Shown here: in pieces, positions 1-7,299 of the stretch
Numbering within the stretch: the first letter of the stretch is position 1
Layout: the number at the start of each line of letters is the position of its first letter
Source: Lachnospiraceae bacterium
GTDB taxonomy: Bacteria > Bacillota_A > Clostridia > Lachnospirales > Lachnospiraceae
NCBI GenBank assembly: GCA_021770615.1
Contig: JAETQR010000018.1
Span: 1 to 64,000 of the forward strand
Length of the DNA: 64,000 nucleotides
Direction: 5' to 3'
Notes under the pieces: model-generated
Databases searched by the model: none
What the model saw: only the letters and a program-made list of their open reading frames with translations
Told to the model about the DNA's origin: nothing
Program-made: the position numbers and the translations under genes

Positions 1-44
1 CCTCCAGTATTTATAAAGATGTTTTATTCATCCGGCCAAGATGA

Positions 45-185
45 ACACCTTTATTGTACTTCGAGGTTTTCTTTTATTCAATTGGCATTATTTCTGAATT
101 ACAGGAATGCTCCTATCTTACCTACCAAGAACGGGAAGTAATTATAGAAATAGCAAAGTTAATGTCTCAAAAAGAAAAGAACTAA
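45..185 (+). pseudogene. C-terminal remnant of unidentified protein
   Basis: An open frame follows a stop at 42-44 and ends at 183-185. Its last residues read TYQEREVIIEIAKLMSQKEK, an amphipathic helix of the kind seen at the end of small regulators, and a terminator follows directly. I see no good start codon or ribosome site, so it is probably the broken tail of a gene from the same decayed element as the neighbouring integrase. The frame-1 reading (1-141) is also open, so the choice of frame is uncertain. No function can be assigned. Confidence 0.3.
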
Positions 186-199
186 AGAAAATCAAATCA

Positions 200-226
200 G
201 CAACCACTTATGGAGGTTGCTTTTTT
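200..226 (+). terminator. Intrinsic terminator
   Basis: GCAACC (200-205) pairs with GGTTGC (215-220) and is followed by six T. It ends the remnant ORF upstream and lies between it and the 3' end of the converging integrase gene. Confidence 0.75.
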
Positions 227-276
227 GATGTTCACATTTATATATTAGATCGATTCATCATCTAAGATTATTTATG

Positions 277-1347
277 TTATTGAAGAGAGTTTGAAATAGT
301 TTTTATTTCCACTCCATTTTTTAATAATATGCTACCAAATCCGTGACGTAATGCGTGTGGTGTCAATTTATCATTTGCATCACATCTACTAAGCATATGT
401 TTCAATGTTCTGAAAATATTACGTCTAACCATAGGTGTCAAATTTTTTGTAACACATACATAATCGTTGTCACTGTGGTCTTTATTAAATTTGTGAAAGT
501 AATCAATTTGTTCAAATGCACGTTTTGACAAAGGTATTGTACGCTGTCTATATGTTTTTGGAAGACTAACAATAGTCTTTGTTTTAGTTGCCGCATCTTT
601 GTCCCTATTTCTCGCTGTAGCGTGTGTATATTTCACAGTTATTGTTCTATTTTGCATATCTACATTTTCCCACTTTAAAGCACATAGTTCTGATATTCTT
701 AAACCAGTATACATAATAATAATAATTGCTCTCGCATTGTTTCCATACATATATTCGCTGTTTGAGTATTCTTTTTTTCTAAATGCTTCTTGATAAAGTG
801 CTTCAACATCTTCAATTGTAGCAAAAGGCACCTCTTTGGTTTTCACAGCAACTCTGTCTTCCGAAGGTATCTGGACTAATGAAAGATCAAAATATGGTAA
901 TTCCTCTTTTGCCATACCATATTTTAAGCATTGACGAATAATAGACCAAACCTTTCTGATTGTTCCAATAGAATACTTTTCTGCCAACGAGTCTATATAC
1001 TCTTGGACTAATTCATAATTTAGTACTTTTATATTTTTATTTCCGAAATCATAACCGTTTACATTGAGATATTTTGTGATAATTAATTCATAAGAATCAT
1101 ATGTTTGCTGTTTAAGTTTTTTTTGCCGAGTTGTAGATAACCACTCAAGCATATATTCTTCGATTGTTTGAACATTAGATTGATGGATTAAATTATTTTG
1201 CTTCTTTTTCCTTTTTATCTTTTCCTTTATTTCGTTTATTGTCTTACCATAGGTGTATTTATTTTGATTGTCACGAAAATATTGATAAGTAACTCCTTTA
1301 ACTGTTTTTGTACCCCATGAACCTTCACCATTCTTTCTTCTTTTCAT
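277..1347 (-). pseudogene. Tyrosine recombinase/integrase, C-terminally truncated
   Basis: A phage/conjugative-element type tyrosine integrase. The start at 1347 (MKRRKNGEGS) is chosen because a GAGGTGTTGAGTAGT ribosome site precedes it; the longer frame to 1473 runs into the tRNA fragment and is unlikely. A SAM-like core-binding domain occupies about residues 60-160. The catalytic domain shows the first Arg in TGLRISEL (about 214) and the HxxR box in HALRHGFGS (about 331). The frame then stops right after KTISNSLQ, where relatives continue with LGHSS and the nucleophilic Tyr some 25-30 residues later. Neither other frame downstream restores the motif. As it stands it should be unable to cleave DNA, so I read it as a decayed integrase next to its own attachment site. 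Confidence 0.85.
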
Positions 1348-1465
1348 ACTACTCAACACCTCTCTTTTGTTATGTAGTCTGTGGAGAACTGGGGTAGGAA
1401 AACAGGGTAGAAATTTTATTAAGGGCTTGTAACCAGCGATTATTCGTTGTTTGTTAATCATAGCA

Positions 1466-1510
1466 CCCTTCATTACGAGTGAAGTGCTCTACCGACTGAG
1501 CTATCGAAGC
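1466..1510 (-). tRNA. tRNA-Thr(CGU) 5' half, attachment-site fragment
   Basis: Read on the minus strand, the sequence has the acceptor 5' strand, a D-arm (AGCTCAGTCGGTAGAGC) and a complete anticodon arm CTTCA-CTCGTAA-TGAAG with anticodon CGT (Thr). The homology stops just after the anticodon stem. No T-arm or matching 3' acceptor follows; the sequence runs into the integrase leader instead. This is what recombination inside a tRNA gene leaves, so I call it one half of an att site. It is not a functional tRNA on its own. Confidence 0.8.
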
Positions 1511-1531
1511 ATAATTTTTCTAACCTAGAAT

Positions 1532-1560
1532 ATTATAACCAACTTATCTCATTTTGTAAA
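1532..1560 (-). promoter_or_regulatory. Promoter of the tRNA-Thr fragment
   Basis: On the minus strand TTTACA (1555-1560) and TATAAT (1532-1537) are 17 bp apart and lie just upstream of the tRNA 5' end. The intact promoter shows that the chromosomal side is to the right of 1510, and that transcription now reads from the tRNA half into the element. Confidence 0.7.
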
Positions 1561-1636
1561 GTACAATTTATAGAATATTATATTTTTTTTATAAACTTTT
1601 TCTTTTCTAAACATTTTATTTGAGGACAAAGTACGC

Positions 1637-1668
1637 TATAATAAAGACACTGGATCAAAATCCAGTGT
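1637..1668 (+). promoter_or_regulatory. -10 element and 5' hairpin before small membrane gene
   Basis: TATAAT at 1637-1642 is followed, near the expected transcription start, by a perfect 9-bp inverted repeat (ACACTGGAT at 1647-1655, ATCCAGTGT at 1660-1668, 4-nt loop). No good -35 box is visible. The hairpin could protect the mRNA 5' end or act as an operator. Confidence 0.45.
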
Positions 1669-1694
1669 TTGATATGTTTCTGGAGGCAAAATAA

Positions 1695-2000
1695 ATGAGT
1701 GATCATACAAATTCTACTAAAAACCGTCTTTCCTATATCTTCAGTCATCTTAGTGTAAAAGAAAAAATCATATGGGTGCTGCAAATGCTATTTGCAGCCG
1801 CAATACTGGTAACAGCAATACTGGGACTGCGTGGTATTGTCCCGATCGGCCTGACAAACACGATCGACCTTATCCTGCTCCTTCTTTTATTTATTATATG
1901 TGGTATCAAATTTATCCCGGAGCGGATCGTATATGCCATTATTTATTTTATCTTAGCCGCACTTATGTGTGCCATTCTTATTGCTGGTTTCTTTATATAG
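1695..2000 (+). CDS. Small three-helix membrane protein, unknown function
   Basis: A 101-residue protein with a short polar N-terminus (about 1-23) and three hydrophobic segments at about 24-45, 55-75 and 80-101, ending directly after the last helix. CTGGAGGCAAAATAA precedes the ATG and gives a good ribosome site. It stands alone between its own promoter region and a bidirectional terminator. I do not recognise the family. The minus-strand frame over the same bases has no ribosome site and is a shadow. Confidence 0.75.
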   Translation: MSDHTNSTKNRLSYIFSHLSVKEKIIWVLQMLFAAAILVTAILGLRGIVPIGLTNTIDLILLLLLFIICGIKFIPERIVYAIIYFILAALMCAILIAGFFI

Positions 2001-2026
2001 TTAATTATAAACTCCTTTTACGAAAA

Positions 2027-2058
2027 CAAGGCCGCCCTCATGGACGGCCCTGTTTTTT
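2027..2058. terminator. Bidirectional terminator
   Basis: A GC-rich stem (AAGGCCGCC / GGACGGCCCT around a TCAT loop) has an A-tract on the left and a T-tract on the right, so it can end both the small membrane gene (plus) and htpG (minus). Confidence 0.75.
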
Positions 2059-2128
2059 CTCTATCTCACAAAATCCAAGTATCAAAAATCTTTTTTGGCA
2101 TATTGCCAACATGTTACGGAACTCCCTC

Positions 2129-4189
2129 TTACTTCTCTTCTGCGAGAAGCTGCATGATCTCGTTGCTCCTCTGGATGAACTCTGTCATCGCAGCCGGCTC
2201 CAGCGGTTTATGGCTTATCATCGCCAGATCATAAAGCTGCTTGCAGAAAATCTCCGCATGGTCTCCCTCTTTATTTTCCACAAGATATTTCACAAGTTCA
2301 TGATTGGCATTCAGCACGAGAGTTTCCCCTCCGAAATCTCCCATACCTCCCATTCCATTCATAGCATACATTTTCATCATATCCTGCATACGCCTTGTCT
2401 CTTCGGAAAGAGTGATCATGGAGGAAACCTTTTCATTCTTTAATTTCTCTACCTTTACCTCCAGCTTTTCCTTCCCGAGTGCTTTCTGGAAAAGTTCGGT
2501 GAGGATCTCGGTCTCTTCTTTCAGTTCATCCTCTCCGGCCTCTTCTTTGAAATCTTCCGTCACTTCTGCATCGATCCGCTGGAATTTTACATTGTCATCA
2601 CCAGCTTCCAGAGATGAAATAAACGGCTGGTCGATACTATGTGTGAGTACAAACGCATTCTTATTCTGTTCACGGAACAGATTGATATACTGGCTCTGCT
2701 GCTGCATATCCGTAACATAATAGATCGTAGTCTTCGGCGGTTCCTGTGGTTCTTCCGTTTTTTCCTCCTCACCCGGCTCCACAACCTCTGCCTCCGGCGC
2801 ATCTACTGTATCGAGATATTCCTTCATCGTCATAAACTTATCATCCAGATCCTTGAAAAGAATGTATTCCTTCATCTTTTCCTGGAATTTCTGGTCTTTC
2901 AGACATCCATATTTGATAAACGGACTGATATCATCCCAATACTTCTCATAATTTTCACGGTCTGTCTTGCACATACCGCTCAGTTTATCGGCAACTTTCT
3001 TTGTAATATATTCTGAAATCTTTGTAACAAAACCATCATTCTGTAACGCACTTCTCGACACATTCAGCGGAAGATCCGGACAGTCGATCACACCTTTCAA
3101 AAGAAGGAGGAACTCAGGGATCACTTCCTTAATATTGTCTGCGATAAAGACCTGATTATTATAAAGCTTGATCACACCTTCTGCATTCTCATACTCCAGA
3201 TTTACTTTTGGAAAATACAGGATACCTTTCAGGTTAAACGGATAATCCATATTCAGATGGATCCAGAAAAGCGGCTCCTTGTAATCCCGGAACACCTTCC
3301 GGTAAAACTCCTTATAATCCTCTTCAGAGCATTCGTTCGGATGCTTTGTCCAAAGCGGAGACGTGTCACTGATCGAAACCGGACGTTTCAGGATCTTTGT
3401 CTTTTTCACCGGTTCTTTGTCTTCCTTATTTTCTTCATCCGTATCCTCAGAAGCCTTATCCGCTGTATCTTTCTTTGGCTCTTCAACAATTTCTTCAATG
3501 ACCGTATCTTTTTCAGTCACTTCATCGCTTGGGATCGTCTCGTACTCCGGTTCTGCATTTTCATTTGTCAGAAAAATCTCAACCGGCATAAACGAACAGT
3601 ATTTCTCCAATACTTCCCGTACCCGGTATTCATTGGCAAACTCATAGCTGTCTTCGTTCAGATGCAGGATGATCTCCGTACCGGTCTCCTCTTTTGTTCC
3701 GTCACTCATCTCAAATTCCGTGCCACAGTCAGACTCCCAGTGAACGCTTTCCTCGCCCTCTCGATAGGACTTTGTGTTGATCTCCACATGGTCTGCCACC
3801 ATGAACGCAGAATAAAATCCAAGTCCGAAATGACCGATGATCTGCTCCTCACTGGATTTATCTTTATACTTTTCAAGGAAATCTGCCGCTCCTGAAAATG
3901 CGATCTGATTGATGTACTCTTTTACCTCGTCCGCAGACATACCAAGCCCATTATCTACAAATCGTATCGTCTTTTCCTCTGCGTTGATAAAAACTTCAAT
4001 CTTCTCTTTGTAATCGTCCGGCAGCGACGCCTCCCCGATCATATCGAGTTTTTTCAATTTCGTGATGGCATCACACCCGTTGCTTACAAGCTCCCGGATA
4101 AAAATATCGTGATCCGAATACAACCACTTTTTAATGATCGGAAAAATATTTTCAGAATCAATCGCTAAACTTCCCTGTTCCTTGTTCAT
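2129..4189 (-). CDS. htpG: Hsp90-family molecular chaperone HtpG
   Basis: An ATP-dependent cytoplasmic chaperone of 686 residues. The GHKL ATPase fold is clear: ELVSNGCDA (catalytic Glu about 33, Asn about 37), DNGLGM (79-84) and GHFGLGFYS (about 119-127). The ATG at 4189 is preferred to a GTG at 4198 because AGGAG then sits at proper spacing. HtpG proteins are usually about 610-640 residues. The extra length includes an acidic/lysine-rich stretch at about 212-263 between the ATPase and middle domains, in the place of the eukaryotic Hsp90 charged linker. A Met/Gly-rich MNGMGGMGDFGG segment lies near the C-terminus. The gene is monocistronic, with a TTGACA/TAAGAT promoter and a CIRCE operator upstream, so it is probably under HrcA control. 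Confidence 0.96.
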   Translation of the reverse strand: MNKEQGSLAIDSENIFPIIKKWLYSDHDIFIRELVSNGCDAITKLKKLDMIGEASLPDDYKEKIEVFINAEEKTIRFVDNGLGMSADEVKEYINQIAFSGAADFLEKYKDKSSEEQIIGHFGLGFYSAFMVADHVEINTKSYREGEESVHWESDCGTEFEMSDGTKEETGTEIILHLNEDSYEFANEYRVREVLEKYCSFMPVEIFLTNENAEPEYETIPSDEVTEKDTVIEEIVEEPKKDTADKASEDTDEENKEDKEPVKKTKILKRPVSISDTSPLWTKHPNECSEEDYKEFYRKVFRDYKEPLFWIHLNMDYPFNLKGILYFPKVNLEYENAEGVIKLYNNQVFIADNIKEVIPEFLLLLKGVIDCPDLPLNVSRSALQNDGFVTKISEYITKKVADKLSGMCKTDRENYEKYWDDISPFIKYGCLKDQKFQEKMKEYILFKDLDDKFMTMKEYLDTVDAPEAEVVEPGEEEKTEEPQEPPKTTIYYVTDMQQQSQYINLFREQNKNAFVLTHSIDQPFISSLEAGDDNVKFQRIDAEVTEDFKEEAGEDELKEETEILTELFQKALGKEKLEVKVEKLKNEKVSSMITLSEETRRMQDMMKMYAMNGMGGMGDFGGETLVLNANHELVKYLVENKEGDHAEIFCKQLYDLAMISHKPLEPAAMTEFIQRSNEIMQLLAEEK

Positions 4190-4250
4190 TTTTGTCACTC
4201 TCCTATTCCTTCTTAACTAAAAATAAAATCAAAAATACATCCTAAATCTT

Positions 4251-4279
4251 ATCTTAGTACAGAACAGGATAGATGTCAA
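4251..4279 (-). promoter_or_regulatory. htpG promoter
   Basis: On the minus strand TTGACA (4274-4279) and TAAGAT (4251-4256) have 17-bp spacing, about 60 bp upstream of the htpG start codon. Confidence 0.75.
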
Positions 4280-4286
4280 GAAATTT

Positions 4287-4313
4287 TTAGCACTCGTTAG
4301 TGTTGAGTGCTGA
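4287..4313. promoter_or_regulatory. CIRCE operator (HrcA-binding site)
   Basis: TTAGCACTC, nine bases, GAGTGCTGA: matches the CIRCE consensus TTAGCACTC-N9-GAGTGCTAA except for one base. It sits 7 bp upstream of the htpG -35 box and overlaps the last codons of the upstream gene. HrcA repression of chaperone genes through CIRCE is established; control of htpG here is inferred from position. Confidence 0.85.
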
Positions 4314-4746
4314 CAATTTCATTTTTCCTTAGAAATCCGGCACAATTTTCATCCCATATTTGCTCATTTGCCTTATCCAGCGTAAAATTAAGCGGAGTAT
4401 AGGAACTGATACAAACAAGCTCATTATTTTCAAACTGAACCCGGAATCCGCCACAGTCACCGTTCTCCATATAATGAACAAACTGGATCCGCAAGACCTG
4501 TGGCACCTGCTTCCCACGGATCATAGAAAATGCCAGCGGCCGGAACAATTTCCACGGAACATATTCACTATCTCCGTACAGCTCCCGATCCTTTTCTTCA
4601 AGCCACTCCGACAAAAGACTTCCCTTTACGGAAATAGAGACAAAAGTCTTTACCTCCATCGTACTGACACAAAATTCATCAAAAATTTCCTTTAAAAAAA
4701 GAAGCTCCATAAATTCTTTTATGTCTTCGATCTTAAACATTTTCAT
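4297..4746 (-). CDS. DUF5721-like protein of unknown function
   Basis: A 149-residue soluble protein starting MKMFKIEDIKEFM, with no signal peptide or membrane segment. The pattern (short N-terminal helix, then several beta strands including FRVQFENNELVCISSY) is what I associate with the DUF5721 family of Clostridia, recalled rather than searched. Its 3' end lies inside the CIRCE element of htpG, which reads the same way. A GAGGTG box lies about 10 nt before the ATG. Function unknown. Confidence 0.7.
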   Translation of the reverse strand: MKMFKIEDIKEFMELLFLKEIFDEFCVSTMEVKTFVSISVKGSLLSEWLEEKDRELYGDSEYVPWKLFRPLAFSMIRGKQVPQVLRIQFVHYMENGDCGGFRVQFENNELVCISSYTPLNFTLDKANEQIWDENCAGFLRKNEIVSTQH

Positions 4747-4849
4747 GAACCAGACACCTCATTTTACCTGAATAATATTCTCATCTGTGCAAATAATAAT
4801 CATGTAACCTTCACAAATGACGAACCATTTATGATTTTATCATAATTTC

Positions 4850-4920
4850 TGCACACGGTTTCTGTGCATCCCGAGTTTTGCAAAAACTCGTTGATAAGTT
4901 CGTCAGAACTTATTTTATCA
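4850..4920 (+). repeat. Three-hairpin structured element, copy 1
   Basis: Three consecutive stem-loops: TGCACA/TGTGCA (4850-4868), CGAGTTTT/AAAACTCG (4872-4890) and ATAAGTTC/GAACTTAT (4894-4913), the last followed by TTTATCA. A second copy with the same order, the same first and third stems and a differently sequenced but still paired middle stem lies on the minus strand at 56879-56951. Here it forms the leader of the Cys-rich peptide gene, ending 18 bases before its ATG. It could be a structured RNA leader or a small mobile repeat. Confidence 0.65.
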
Positions 4921-4938
4921 CGGAAAGGAGATCTTACG

Positions 4939-5130
4939 ATGAGAGCAAGTGAATCAACTTATAAAAACGTAGCAAAAAACTGCAGTGCCTATTCGCCGAA
5001 AGACTGCTGTAAATGCACAAATAAATCCGGAGATGCAGATGTTTCCTGCACAACATGTAAACACTTTGCAGATGACAAACACTGCAAACTGGATTTATTC
5101 GATCCGATCGCTGCCGATCACAATTTCTAA
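4939..5130 (+). CDS. Cysteine-rich small protein
   Basis: A 63-residue protein starting MRASESTYKN; the ATG at 4939 is chosen for the AAAGGAG site 7 bases upstream. Seven cysteines fall in CSAYSPKDCCKC and CTTCKHFADDKHC, a spacing that suggests metal (zinc) binding or disulfides. There is no signal peptide or membrane helix, so it is probably cytoplasmic. The gene stands alone with a structured leader and a terminator. I do not recognise an assigned function. Confidence 0.75.
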   Translation: MRASESTYKNVAKNCSAYSPKDCCKCTNKSGDADVSCTTCKHFADDKHCKLDLFDPIAADHNF

Positions 5131-5138
5131 ATCCCCAT

Positions 5139-5163
5139 GAAAAATGCTGCTTCCGCATTTTTC
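5139..5163 (+). terminator. Terminator of the Cys-rich protein gene
   Basis: GAAAAATGC (5139-5147) pairs with GCATTTTTC (5155-5163), with a U-rich 3' strand. It sits nine bases after the stop codon. Confidence 0.6.
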
Positions 5164-5207
5164 TCAGGCAAAACCGCAGGGCTTCTAACCTTTCGTCTTT
5201 CGAAAAG

Positions 5208-7019
5208 TTAGAAGTCCTTTTCATCTTTCTCACTTTCAAAAACAACGACCGATCTCGGAGATAATATATATTTTTTCAGTCCGGTTTTCTTCCCGGATCC
5301 CTCAGACGATACAGCCGTATCCAATACCACATTCCATTTTTTTGTGCTGTTTACAACCGGAAGATAAAATTCATGGGCATCCCAATGAAAATTAAATGCG
5401 ATATAAAGCGATCTCCCTCCATAATACGCACCATAAAATAAAATCCCGATCTCTCTGCTATAATAAGAAAAATCTGCCTCCCACGGCTCGACTCCGTGGC
5501 CGGACACCCCGGGAGCCCCAACTCCTTTTGTATCCATCCCACCCAGCACTTCTTTTCGGTGATACAGCCTCCTGTCTTTCCGGAATTGGATCAGCATTCT
5601 GGTAAAATCATATATCTCCCGGTTCTTTTCCAATAATCTCCAGTCCATCCACGTGAGAGCATTGTCCTGACAGTACGCATTATTATTCCCCTTTTGCGTT
5701 CTTCCAGCCTCATCCCCCGCTAAGAGCATCGGTGTGGCAAGCCCGAGAAACAACATGCATAAGGCATTTTTCATCTGTCTGGTCCGCATATTATTTACTG
5801 TCTTTTTACGGCTTGTCCCCTCCTGGCCACAATTCCAGCTATAGTTAAATTCGGTACCATCCGTATTCTTTTCCCCATTCATTTCATTGTGCTTTACATC
5901 ATAAGAAACCATGTCTCGGAGCGTAAAACCGTTTTTCTGTGTGATATAGTGAATGATACCCATTTCTCCGTCATCTTCCTTAAAACAACGAAAAAACGCT
6001 TCGACCTGTCCCTCATCACTTTTCAGATATCTTCTCGCAGCATTTAAAAACTGATCGTTAAACTGTGCAAATTTTTTCTGGCCGCCGACCCGCATAGCTC
6101 CCTGCCAGCTGCCTCCGAGAAAATAACACTGGCGTAATACCGGATCGGCATCGATCCACTGCTTTGATACCACATCCGGATTTACAAGAAAACCATCAAT
6201 ATGATACTCCGTTACATAATATTTCAGACATCGGATCATAAATTCCGGAGACCGGGCCACAAAATGCATATCAAGAAAAATATTCATCCCATTCTGATGA
6301 ATCTGTTTTACCATCTGTTTCATTTCATTGACCGCAGTCAGACCGTCAGACGCATAAGATGCTTTCGGTGCAAAATAACAGGCATCTGCTGTGTATCCCC
6401 AGTAATTCACCTTCTTCTCCACCGTATCCATTATCTCATTGAAATCATAAAGAGGCAGGAACAGGATCGTGTTCACACCAAGTCCCCGTATATATTCCAG
6501 TTTTTCACAAAATCCGTCATATGTCCCTGGATTCGCTACACCTGAGCTGGCGTGCTTTGTATATCCCCGGAGGTGGCACTGGTATAAGATCATATCCTCA
6601 TATGGGATCCGTATCCGGTTTTCCCCGTTCCAATCAAACCGGTCAAGGTAAAAACGCCCCCGCAGCCGGTTTCCTTTGTGTCCGAACTGATCTCTCCCGG
6701 CTGTCGCTTTCATATAGGGATCATTCACCATACGCCGGTCGGCCTCAAATGTATATTCGTACTTTTTTAAGACCTCATCCAGTCCTTTTCCTTCAAATCT
6801 TATACTGAAAAGATCCGCTGCTCCCTCATCTTCCATCGAAAACATCGGAATTTTATACATAAGTTTTCTGTCGGCATACAAACACAACTTACATATTTTT
6901 GCATCCCGGCACCAAATCGTTATCTCAGCCATCTCACGTGAGTCAGACACAAAGACGCCTTCTCGCAGTGTAGTTCCTTTTTTTACCGCAATTTGTCCGT
7001 TTTCAATCGTTTTCATCAA
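5208..7019 (-). CDS. GH13 debranching-enzyme homologue lacking catalytic residues
   Basis: A 603-residue cytoplasmic protein with an N-terminal CBM48/beta-sandwich region (about 1-120), an alpha-amylase barrel (about 140-490) and a C-terminal beta domain. It resembles GlgX/isoamylase debranching enzymes: KHNEMNGEKNTDGTEFNYSW, LLAGDEAGRTQ and GNNNAYCQDNALTWMDW are near family consensus. Yet every catalytic region is changed: region I LDMHFVAR for LDVVYNHT, region II DGFLVNPD for DGFRFDLA (nucleophile Asp replaced by Asn), the general-acid Glu region reads LGGSW, and region IV YITQKNGFT for TAHDGFT. I infer an inactive glycan-binding or regulatory paralogue. The stop codon lies in an inverted repeat (5203-5220 area). 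Confidence 0.88.
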   Translation of the reverse strand: MMKTIENGQIAVKKGTTLREGVFVSDSREMAEITIWCRDAKICKLCLYADRKLMYKIPMFSMEDEGAADLFSIRFEGKGLDEVLKKYEYTFEADRRMVNDPYMKATAGRDQFGHKGNRLRGRFYLDRFDWNGENRIRIPYEDMILYQCHLRGYTKHASSGVANPGTYDGFCEKLEYIRGLGVNTILFLPLYDFNEIMDTVEKKVNYWGYTADACYFAPKASYASDGLTAVNEMKQMVKQIHQNGMNIFLDMHFVARSPEFMIRCLKYYVTEYHIDGFLVNPDVVSKQWIDADPVLRQCYFLGGSWQGAMRVGGQKKFAQFNDQFLNAARRYLKSDEGQVEAFFRCFKEDDGEMGIIHYITQKNGFTLRDMVSYDVKHNEMNGEKNTDGTEFNYSWNCGQEGTSRKKTVNNMRTRQMKNALCMLFLGLATPMLLAGDEAGRTQKGNNNAYCQDNALTWMDWRLLEKNREIYDFTRMLIQFRKDRRLYHRKEVLGGMDTKGVGAPGVSGHGVEPWEADFSYYSREIGILFYGAYYGGRSLYIAFNFHWDAHEFYLPVVNSTKKWNVVLDTAVSSEGSGKKTGLKKYILSPRSVVVFESEKDEKDF

Positions 7020-7240
7020 TTTGTCATCCTCAAATAAGTAAGTATAATTTTTTCTGTCAATATTATTTTAGCATAGTTAGTTTTCAATCACAAGTCAAAA
7101 TAATCCCTGATCACGGAAATCCTTGAGTTTCCAATCTGTTCTTCCAGACAGATCCGTCCTTTCATTCGCACCTGATACCACAAGAAATTCCAACAGACCA
7201 AAAAAATTGTAATAAAAGAAGGAAAATATTTGAAAAACCC

Positions 7241-7268
7241 TTGCAAATTCCCATTTTTCTAGTAAAAT
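7241..7268 (+). promoter_or_regulatory. Promoter of the ABC-F gene
   Basis: TTGCAA (7241-7246) and TAAAAT (7263-7268) with 16-bp spacing, 32 bp before the start codon. Confidence 0.6.
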
Positions 7269-7299
7269 AGTGAGTGTTAATGCAATGGAGGTAAAAAAT

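Noticed and set aside
1360..1510. Intron within tRNA-Thr
   Set aside because: No 3' half of the tRNA follows within the next kilobase and no group I intron core is visible; an att junction explains the break better.
5189..5220. Second terminator at the end of the GH13-like gene
   Set aside because: CTTCTAAC/GTTAGAAG do pair, but the stop codon is inside and no T-run follows on the minus strand, so I do not list it as a terminator.
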